Below, one piece after another: positions 56,401 to 64,000 of a DNA stretch of 64,000 nt. The stretch is from Isochrysis galbana (taxonomy: Eukaryota > Haptophyta > Isochrysidales > Isochrysidaceae), in NCBI GenBank assembly GCA_018136815.1, contig CM030940.1, forward strand, positions 1,742,213 to 1,806,212, read 5' to 3'. The position numbers and the translations under genes are program-made. Below the pieces are notes generated by a model that was not told where the DNA came from, searched no databases, and saw nothing but the letters and a program-made list of their open reading frames with translations. Within the stretch, counting starts at the first letter, position 1. Each line of letters starts with the position of its first letter.

Positions 56401-58569
56401 GGGTCTCCGATTTCTTAGCTGTCTTGGGCTTCGCCTTGCGAGGTACAGCCATCGCCTTGGGTACCTCCTCCGCTCTCGCCCTGCCACACGCGACCTCCGT
56501 CGCAGCGCAATTACCGTTTTGGATAGTCTTGATCTGGTCGAGGCGCTCCATGATGAGCTCGTCCAGCCATGCTCGCCTTGCAAGGAGAGCCTTCTTGGGC
56601 AGACCAAGATGCTGCTCGAATTCCGTCCGCAACACCTTCGACGTGAGCAAATCCAGATCCATACTGGGCGTCATGCGACCGGCCAACCAGGTCCGTGCCG
56701 CCTCAGTGGTGATCGACTCCACTTGCTCAGCCGTTTGGTCGTCTTCGGTATAGACCTTGTCCGTCTGAGTGCCACCACATTCCGCCGACACTTCAGCTTC
56801 GCCTTCGTTGCCGCCACTCGAGGGCTCTGCTACCAACGGCTCCTCGCAACCCGATGCAGGCGCACCCTCGACTGACTTCTGGCAGTCAGCAGCAGCCACT
56901 CTCTCGCCCGCTGCTTTCTTCCGTGCCGCAATCCGTTCCGCAGCAACTATTTCCGCCATCTCCCTCATCTCGGCAGCATGAATGTCTTCCTCGGCCAAGC
57001 CTTTTGTGCGCGCTGCCATCTCGGCAGACTCTTGCGCTGCCCGCTTTTTCATCTCTGCCTGCTCAGCCTCACGATGCTGCGCGTTGGCCGCTTGATCCGA
57101 CGCACGCTGTGTCTCGGCTTGAACGGCTTGGGCAGCAGCCGCGCGCTTGGCTTCCCGCTCACGCTCAAGCGCCTCCTGTTGCTGTGCTTGCATCTTCGCA
57201 ACAGCGGCAGCTGCCTCCTGCTCGGCCTTCCGCCTTGCAGCCTCGGTCTGCACCATTCGCTCCGCTTCAGCCTGCTGGGAGCGGTCGATACCAGCCGCAT
57301 CGTCTAGATCCTCCAGTCGTTGACGTGCCGGATCTATGACCCGTTGATTCACTCCAGCTAGCACTGCTTGATGGATAAGCACACGCAGCAAATCTCCCGA
57401 GTGCCATGCCGGTGTCGAGTGCGCATTGAGGATGGCCGCCGCTGCTGCATCCGCTTTCTGCACCTCAGCCAGCTTGATGCGCAGCTGTTCAAGGGCCTGA
57501 TCCAGGGTCTGACCGCGAACCAGCCGTTCGGCAAGGCGGTCACGTAGCGCGGGCTTTGAGCCACTGTTGCTAAGACCGAGGCGACGGCACAGATCTTTCA
57601 GCTCGATCACACGCAGATTGTTGAGCATCGAGCCCAGGCGAGCTAGTGCAATGTCAGCGTCGGTGGGCGCGGCAGGTGGTGGCGGCGGCGGTGAGGGCGT
57701 TTGCCGCGGCCCTGACTGCTGATTGGTTGGTGGGCGAGCGGCACCGACTTGGCTGGCGCTGTTCGCCCGCATTTCGCGCATCCGCATCACCTCCAGATTG
57801 TACTTGTCTCGGAGGGGAGCATCGCACAGGATCTGTAAGTGAGATGGGCACAGAAAGTTAGAGAACACCGTTGGCGTGCTCAGACTCGCGAATTCATGAA
57901 GGAAAGCAGCTTTGTGGGTGCCTCAGTGCGCTGATCACCCGATGCGCTTCGGAGAGGATCTTGAAGGCATCCTCGGCACCTCGAGCACGGTTCTTGTCTG
58001 TGAGCACGAAGGGTAGCGCGGCGTAAGCGTTTCTTTGAAGGCTGGTATCGACTATCGCTGAGGGAAAGCTGATGGTGGAAAAGCCCGCACCGGGGTGTAC
58101 CGCCTTGCTGAGCTTTCTGTATATGGACACCTCCTTGTCGGAGTCGAAAGTTGCGCGCGTGACTCCAAACACCTCGTAGTGGTCGCCCGCCTACGTGAGC
58201 GCAGAAGGGCATGAGTTTGGAGACACGCGCTGGCAAGCAGCAGGCGCCAGGAAAACACCGACTCGCACGCTTGAGCGCAGGGCTGTGTGAGCCCGCCCTC
58301 CACTGGTTACAGAGACGCGCCTCTTTTCCATTCCTCATCACGCCTCGCTCCGCCTATGCCCTGCTCGCCTTCAGGATTCGGTCGACGGCCGCCTTCATCT
58401 CGGAGCCGGGCCCAAACTTTCTGAGCGTCTCGACGAGCTTCCTCGCCTGTTCGAGGCTCTCGTCGAGCCGGAGAGCCTTCTCGGCAAATTTGAGCGCCCC
58501 CTCGTCGTCCCCGCCCTCGTACCGAGTGTTCGCCAGTCTGAGTGCATCGAGCGCTGCGTCGGCGTTCAT
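53437..58569 (-). CDS. DnaJ-SAP-chromodomain-DEK_C nuclear protein, 7 exons
   Basis: Exons (complement): 58369-58569, 58091-58190, 57939-57997, 54725-57832, 54446-54633, 53721-54342, 53437-53601. They total 4443 bp (1480 aa) with every phase consistent. Residues 1-60: TPR-like helices. Residues 68-135: J-domain (DHYEVFGVTRATF, HPD at 99-101 rebuilt across intron 2, AEDAFKILSEAHRILCD). Residues ~190-226: SAP motif (VIELKDLCRRLGLSNSGSKPALRDRL). Residues ~230-330: long Gln/Ala/Glu coiled coil. Residues ~803-850: chromodomain ([32 protein letters not shown]). A poly-Ala run follows. Residues ~1422-1480: DEK_C (VRAVLRKAG..LTRNQIKEKISAKLGADM). It should be a chromatin-bound Hsp70 co-chaperone; this is inference. 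Intron 1 is GC-AG (AAG|GCGAGC); the rest are GT-AG. Confidence 0.88.
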
Positions 58570-58639
58570 CTGTCTCGAGGAAGGAGGAGGGAGATTCAAG
58601 ACTCCTCTCTCCCTTTCGTTACGGGAGCGATAGGGGAGA

Positions 58640-58990
58640 GTGAGAGAAGGAGTGGCGGCCTCTCGGCGCTCACCTCGCCGCCAACAGCGAGAGGGGAGGG
58701 GGGAGGGAGGGAGGGAGGGAGGGAGGGGGAGAGGGGAGAGAGGAGAGAGAGAGAGAGAGAGCGAGAGCGAGAGCGAGAGCGAGAGAGAGAGAAGAGAGAT
58801 AGAGAGAGAGAGGGGGGGGGAGGGGGAGGAGGGAGGGAGGGAGAGGGAGAGAGTAGAGAGCGCGGAAGACAAGGGGCAGAGAGAGTAGAAAAGAGAAGCG
58901 GCAGAGAAAGAGGGACGTGGGGGGAAGGGAGAGAGAGGGGGAGAGGAGGAGGGGGAGAAGGAGAAAGAGAGAGGGAGAAGAATCCAGCGA
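58640..58990. repeat. GA-rich microsatellite upstream of the DnaJ-SAP-chromo gene
   Basis: Blocks of GGGA and (GA)n, including GAGCGA units near 58,760-58,785, start ~70 bp from the gene's ATG. On the coding strand it is a CT tract. Its open frames are repeat translations. Confidence 0.75.
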
Positions 58991-59464
58991 CGGTGTCACT
59001 CAACCACTGAATGAACGGCGGAGTTCCTTTAATAAAATCGAGGAGTGAGGTGGGGAAAAGGAAGGCGACAGGCAGCAGCTCTCCTCCTCCCCCCCCCTCC
59101 CCCTCTCCCCCCGGCCCACCGGTAGACTGCGGGGGGAGGGGGGGCGGACGGTTGGCGGGAAAAGTGCAGGAGCTACGGACTACTCCACGATTTATTTTGT
59201 ATACTTCTACTTTACTCTAGACTCTACAAGTACGCGCTTTAAATATTGTCCGGCGATGGCTGCGCGTAGCGCGTAAGCGATAAGCGATTTTGAAATCGCG
59301 CAGGGGCGCGTTGAAATAATTCCTACCCTACCTTGAAACGGCGGGGGGCGGGTGGGGCGCGTACGGCTGAATCCCACCTCGCAAAATGGAAAATAGCGGC
59401 CAAATCCAAATCAAATCACGTACGTGAACGTGAACGTGAATGTGAACGTGAACTTGTTGTATTC

Positions 59465-59665
59465 AGGCCTCTTGGCATGAATATTTCGACATGGGTACGT
59501 GCCTTCGTCGTTATATACCGTCTTCTATGTTCGTCGTGGTCACGCAAGACGTGCAGATTCGGATTGTCCCTGGGCTCAAGTCTTGGTCCGCCGGTTTTCG
59601 TCTCGAAATTCGAAGATTTGAGTTTTATTTTTACCGTTACGGTAATTGTCCCTAGTTGGGAGATA
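59465..59665 (-). repeat. Dispersed repeat, inverted partner of 28.55-28.78 kb
   Basis: The reverse complement contains AATTTCGAGACGAAAACC, GACTTGAG..., AATCCGAATCTG, GTCTTGCG, in the same order as 28,553-28,775. Confidence 0.55.
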
Positions 59666-60308
59666 CATATTCACCGTATTTGGCCGAAGGCCAAATACAG
59701 ACCGTATTTGCCGTATTTGAAACCCCCTCCATGTGCCCCTCCGTATTTGGACGGTGGCGCGCGCCCGCGCCCGCACACGCGCGCCCGCGCGGCTAGCAGC
59801 CGCCCGCGCGGCTAGCAGCGGCCGGCGCGGCGCGAGGCATCTCACCTCAACAACTTCTCAACGAGCTCAGCACTGGGACTCACATTCGCATCACCAACCC
59901 ACTGCTCCTCCCCATCCCCATCACTATCCTCATCACTCTCCCATGGCGAATCTGAGAATCTGAGAATACATCGAGATTGAGCATCAGAGGAGTCCGGAAG
60001 CTTGAGGTGAACTGAGATGAAGTCCATGATGAATGTAGACATAGATTGAGAATATTCCAGATGTTCGAGATTGACTCAGACGTAGCACATCGTGTGCAAG
60101 GGAGTGGAGACGATCATCGAGGTCAAAGTCCGGAGGGTTTGACTTGATGGAGGGAATCTTGCAGATTATTAGTAAGGCCTGACAGTGAGTAGAAAGTAAA
60201 GGACGGCGTCCTGTGATACCCCCCCGTAAGGCGAGTGCGGGAGCCGAGGCTTAGACATTAGATTGGTACGTAGAGACACGTGTTTCGTAAGAACGACCGG
60301 AGAGGAGG

Positions 60309-60350
60309 GGAGCGCGCTCCATGGGCCTATTGCTTTTATAATAGTTGAAA
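60309..60350 (+). repeat. Paired-hairpin repeat (copy)
   Basis: GGAGCGCGCTCC (60,309-60,320, perfect 12-bp palindrome), ATGGGC, then CTATT-GCTTTTAT-AATAG (60,327-60,344), then TTGA. Confidence 0.65.
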
Positions 60351-60613
60351 CGGCTCGCCCCGAAGCGTCAAGGTTATTTCATGTTGAAACAGCCCCGTCC
60401 ATCGGAAATCTTTACCATTCAATTGCACCAGCCTTCAACGGCGGGACCGAAGCGGGGGAGGGGGTGGATATTCCACTGCAACAACTCCTCTTTCCAGCCC
60501 CCCTGCATGAATAGATTCCACGGGCCTCAGCCTTCAAAGACGGTAGAGGTCATATGTCTTCCAAATACTGCATTCCGCAATAGCCTGCACACCCCTTTGG
60601 ATATGGTGTCTGG

Positions 60614-62329
60614 TCATGGCATTTTTCCAAGGCCGGTAGCGACATCAGGCGTAGCGATTGCAATCGGTAGAGTGGTTGCTTGTGCGGCAGGGACTGACGA
60701 GGCGTAGCCATAGACTGGGATCGCATGTGCATGTGTGTAGGAGGCGGCGCTTGGAATGACTGCAGGTCCGCACTCGCCGCAGCCGCCTTTCGCGCACAAT
60801 CCGCAGGCGTGCGAATACCAATGCCAAACTTTGCCATCACGGCCGGAGCACTGCCTTACCATGCAGATTATAGAGAGAAGGAGCAGGAGGGAACCTCCGA
60901 CAAGGCCACCGCCAACGGCCAGAGTGAGCGTGGCGGCCGCCTTGGCGTCAGCCAACTCGCCGGCCGGGTCGAACATCTTGGCGCAGATCGGATTGAAGCT
61001 CAGCGCGCAGTAGTATACGAAGAAGTCGCCAAAGCTACAACACCAGGGGAGGGAGATCCATGGCTGAATATGCGAATGAGCCTAGACTCAGTCGTTAGCC
61101 TTCATGAAAGGTGATTTCAAACCATTCAATCCTTGGAATTCACTCGGTAGCTCAACAAGCACAATTATGTGCGAGACTCAACACGGCCAGAGCACAATAA
61201 TGTCGCCGCATTCCGTTAGCTACTACTGTTCTACCTACCTGAACTCGGGAATGCGGGTAGATTCGGACGGCTTCCAGCAGGCGACGCCATCTCCGCGACG
61301 ATGGTATTTAGCATCATGAAATGAATAATGATCATTTGTCCAATGTACCGCCAAATCCGGCAGGTCAAACATCGTGCACCTGAGCATTTGCCAGAGGCCA
61401 AGAAGTTTGATATGAAGCGTATGTCACAACAAACTCACGATGGAGGCCGCCGATGCACTCAAGCACGTACATGCCTTCGTGCAGCTCAATACTGGTGTGG
61501 CGTGAGAGGACTTGATTCATAGAGGTCGAATTACCCGCGACCGTGGTGCGCTCAATCGAGGTAAAACTGTCAGAGACCGCGCCACTGTTGTCGTGAACCT
61601 ATGCAAATCGGAGCAGGGACTCATCTACAACCCGTGTGATGGATTTGGGCAAAGGCGCGTCACATGCAAGTGCCCCAGCTGACTCAAATGAGAGGGGTGT
61701 GCAGAGACGGCGGCGCTCCTCCACCCGGGACTCTAGTGCACCTCCCTCCCACAGATGTCAGCGCAATGCACCTCAATCTTCGAGCGGATAATTTCGTAGC
61801 CAACGCCGCTACCTAGGCGGAAGGTGGAGAGCTCGGGCGAGCCATTGCCATCGAGCGGGCCGCTAAAGGTGTAGACGATCTGGGCGTGACAGATATCCAT
61901 CCTGCAGTTCTTGCCGCAATCCCTCTGTTTCTCTATCAGCCTTGCCCACACCTCCTCGACCATGCAGAGTGAACTGAGCGGAGCAAAGTCTTGGTCGGCG
62001 TCACGCTGCTGTACGAAGCTCGACTGTCCTGCACCGATGCCGAGGAGGATTGCGCCGACGACGATGCCCGCGAGCGCGACGACGGTGAAGAAAGCAGACC
62101 AGAACTTGCGCTCACACCACGTGCGGCAGTTCCGCCCTCCTTGGTGCCGCGTAAGCAGCTGCAGCCTCTCTCCTGGCCGCACGCCGGCAGCAGAGAGAGA
62201 GAGCGAGAGACGGAGAGGCCGGCCACGGGCAAGAAGGGGCTGGCCACCGGCCAGGCTATCCACCCGCTCGCCCTCGCCCACTTCGATCGAGCGAACGCCG
62301 TGAGCCCCGCAGTCGAGCACCACGCGCAT
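60614..62329 (-). CDS. Two-TM membrane protein with ubiquitin-like N-terminus
   Basis: Exon 1 (complement 61742-62329, ATG at 62329) encodes 196 aa. Residues 1-65 read like a ubiquitin fold (short strands, GQPLLARGRPL, SLSAAGVRPGERLQLLTRHQGG). TM1 lies at ~77-99 (FFTVVALAGIVVGAILLGIG), followed by a Cys-containing luminal part. Later exons are probably 61599-61624 (26 bp), 61439-61584, ~61261-61398 and 60614-61034. The last holds FGDFFVYYCALSFNPICAKMFD, TM2 (LAVGGGLVGGSLLLLLSIICMV) and a Cys/Pro-rich cytosolic tail. The junction between exons 3 and 4 is one base out of phase with canonical sites, so that boundary is unresolved. I do not recognise the family. A membrane-anchored ubiquitin-like protein with a loop between two TMs is the best description. 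Confidence 0.6.
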
Positions 62330-62597
62330 CGGGCCACAATGGAGAGGGGAGAGGGGGGGAGGGGAGAGAGAGGGGGGAGGAGGAGGGAGGAGGGGAAGGT
62401 TGGGACGGAAGGCCCATTAGAAGAGGGAGAGAGAGGGAGAGAGAGAGACATTCGGGGGTTTTTGAGTCATCTCGTGGCTCAACTGCGAGATTTCTTGAGT
62501 CGCCGCTCTTGAGTTACTCTTGAGCCAGGACTCTCAAACTCTTCTAGTGGGGAGAGTTGAGTTCGCGCGCTGTGCCAACTGTCACTCAACAAAAGAG

Positions 62598-63321
62598 ATG
62601 GCGGGGGAGGAGGTGCGCGCCGCCATCCGCGCGCCCAACGATGCCCTGCACCCTGCCACGTGGGATGCAGGCCAAGGGGTATGTGTTGAAGCGGCGGAGC
62701 CTGCAGGCCCCTTTGGATCACCGCGGACAGACACCCTCGCCTCGCCTCGACGCCACAGGGGGTGAAGAAGCCGCGGAGCCGCAACTGGCGGTGGAGCGAT
62801 GAGCGCAAGCTCAAGCTTCTCTCTCCGCCAAGTGGTCATCGCCGGGAAGAAGGCCTTCCAGAGCGCACGGGGCGCGAAGGCCGACGCGGAGTTCACGTCG
62901 CAGGCAGACGTGTGGATGAACGGGGAGACGGGCATCCTCCCCGTCCTCTTCCGCAATGGTGATGGCTAGACGACTTTCACACCCAGCGAGGGCGAGCCGC
63001 TACCGGGGCACCAGTCGACGATGCTAGCGCTGAAGAAGTGGCTCAGCGTGTGTTCTGCTGCCATGCACCTTGCCCAGCCCCTCCCTCACCGCGAACGCGA
63101 ACGCTTCAGCACACTCAAACTGTGCACGCCCCCCCCCCCCCCTGCGGCTCGCATCGCAGGACGGCCGCCACTTGTACACGCAGGGCAAGGAGCAGGCGGA
63201 CTCTCCCGCGTTCCCGACGCCATCGCCTATACCCCTACCTCCACTCCCCCGCCCGCTCCCCCCCTCGTTCCTTTTTCTTCGGTTTTGGGGGGTCGGCCCA
63301 TGTACACTACTTTGGGCCTAG
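62598..63321 (+). pseudogene. Unresolved small gene, possibly broken by an in-frame TAG
   Basis: An ATG at 62598 opens MAGEEVRAAIRAPNDALHPATWDA. Another ATG at 62799 opens a more convincing stretch (FSLRQVVIAGKKAFQSARGAKADAEF, VWMNGETGILPVLFRNGDG) that stops at TAG 62967-62969. The same frame then continues (TTFTPSEGEPLPGHQS, MLALKKWLS) to a GTGTGT donor at ~63,048. A C-run-rich intron follows, then an acceptor GCAG|GACGGCCGCC at 63,160 (DGRHLYTQGKEQADSPAFP). I recognise no domain. It is either a pseudogene, or my exon model misses a small intron around the TAG. Confidence 0.3.
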
Positions 63322-64000
63322 CGTTTGTGGGAGGGGAGGGGCAGGCCTCTTGCATTTGTTTTGCATTTGTCTCGGGACTAGACCGTCCCTCAGGTGTGGG
63401 GGCCAGGCCTCTCGGCCTTAATAAAAATTATATACATAAATAGACGGCGGGAGAGGTGTAAAAAAAAAAGTGAGCCTCAAATTTGCACCTCCTGTAAAGC
63501 CTCCCCATCCTTAACAGTTTAAAACCCGTCACGAAACACAAACACCCACAAAAAACACACACTACCCACACAACGTGACAGGTCTTAAAGATCCTGCTAT
63601 CCAGGCACTAAATGATGAAGGGTACGGTCGGTAACATTGGAGACTTGGTGTGTAATGCGGGTGAGTTGGCACTGTTCAGTGGCAGGAATTCGTTGCAACA
63701 TTTTTTTCGTTTGGATTCTCAATCGTCCATCTGCATTGGAGGGGCAAGAAGGGAGGCTTGTTGCAAAACAAACCGTTCAAAAATTACATTCAGTTTCAAC
63801 CCCATTTGCCACTAAGGAGGAAAAAAATAGTTTCGTTACACGTCTTTAGGTGATCCTGTACTTTTGTACTTTAATGAGGGGGTCGAACTTATACCGTCCA
63901 CATGAGGGTAGTTGCCGAAAAAAAAACCAAACCTGAGGTTGCACCCTCTTCCCGTATACTCCATACTTCCGCCCATAGTGGGGGTGTTCTAGGTCCCGTG
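63322..64000. other. Right-end spacer, nothing recognised
   Basis: Contains A-runs near 63,460 and 63,918 and ordinary mixed sequence. No conserved frame or structured repeat was found. Confidence 0.4.

Larger units (their letters stand above)
58991..60613. other. Spacer with repeats and one orphan exon candidate
   Basis: A minus frame at 60,042-59,845 (ATG; acidic stretch SPWESDEDSDGDGEEQWVGD) ends at a GTGAGA donor-like site and could be a first exon, but no downstream exon was found. 59,465-59,665 is the inverted partner of the 28.55-kb repeat. 59,660-59,755 carries GTATTTGGC motifs, and 59,755-59,830 is GCGCGC-rich. Confidence 0.35.

Overview
This window is nuclear DNA from a eukaryote, most likely a GC-rich alga with a secondary plastid; a haptophyte is my best guess. 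The evidence is: genes split by short GT-AG introns (one GC-AG and one apparent GA-AG); an HLIP-like plastid protein with a signal-peptide-like leader; the ciliary protein CEP104; cytosolic chaperonin, spliceosomal RED and PUB-domain genes; very long CT/GA tracts; and many retroelement and small dispersed repeats. I see no prokaryotic operons, CRISPR arrays, rRNA or convincing tRNA genes. Exon structures were built by hand from conserved protein context, splice dinucleotides and reading-frame continuity.

Layout. 1-1.9 kb: retroelement remains on the minus strand (Ty3/gypsy-like RNase H, decayed LINE reverse transcriptase). 2.2-4.0 kb: 8-exon SPFH/band-7 membrane protein (-). 5.3-6.5 kb: Cys-rich, mobile-element-like ORF (-). 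7.4-8.9 kb: MFS transporter (-). 10.6-11.9 kb: polyproline single-pass membrane protein (+). 13.5-14.5 kb: 2OG-Fe(II) oxygenase (+). 16.6-17.0 kb: HLIP-like protein (-). 18.1-20.2 kb: RED/IK splicing factor (-). 20.9-21.8 kb: second copy of the composite retroelement repeat. 23.5-26.2 kb: CEP104 (-). 26.3-27.1 kb: huge CT then GA microsatellite. 28-30 kb: dispersed repeats. 30.2-32.4 kb: 8-exon prolyl 4-hydroxylase with two ShK-type domains (-). 32.8-33.5 kb: LINE tail fused to an RS-type repeat (-). 33.8-34.3 kb: truncated cytochrome b561-like gene (+). 36.0-37.6 kb: unknown ORF (+). 40.9-41.8 kb: PUB-domain protein (+). 42.7-42.9 kb: intact MITE. 44.3-46.3 kb: CCT4 (+). 47.3-51.8 kb: giant in-frame gag/half-RT LINE derivative (+). 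53.4-58.6 kb: 7-exon protein combining J-domain, SAP, chromodomain and DEK_C (-). 60.6-62.3 kb: ubiquitin-like two-TM protein (-). 62.6-63.3 kb: poorly resolved, possibly broken gene (+).

The genes do not form one pathway. They are a mixed set of housekeeping genes (protein folding, splicing, cilium, ER hydroxylation, membrane transport) separated by repeat-rich spacers. The most unusual items are the DnaJ-SAP-chromo-DEK_C protein; the LINE derivative that joins a gag-like ORF in frame to only the C-terminal half of a reverse transcriptase; a family of paired hairpins whose stems change sequence but keep pairing; a 184-bp MITE with perfect inverted repeats and an 8-bp target duplication; and non-canonical introns needed to keep two conserved genes in frame.
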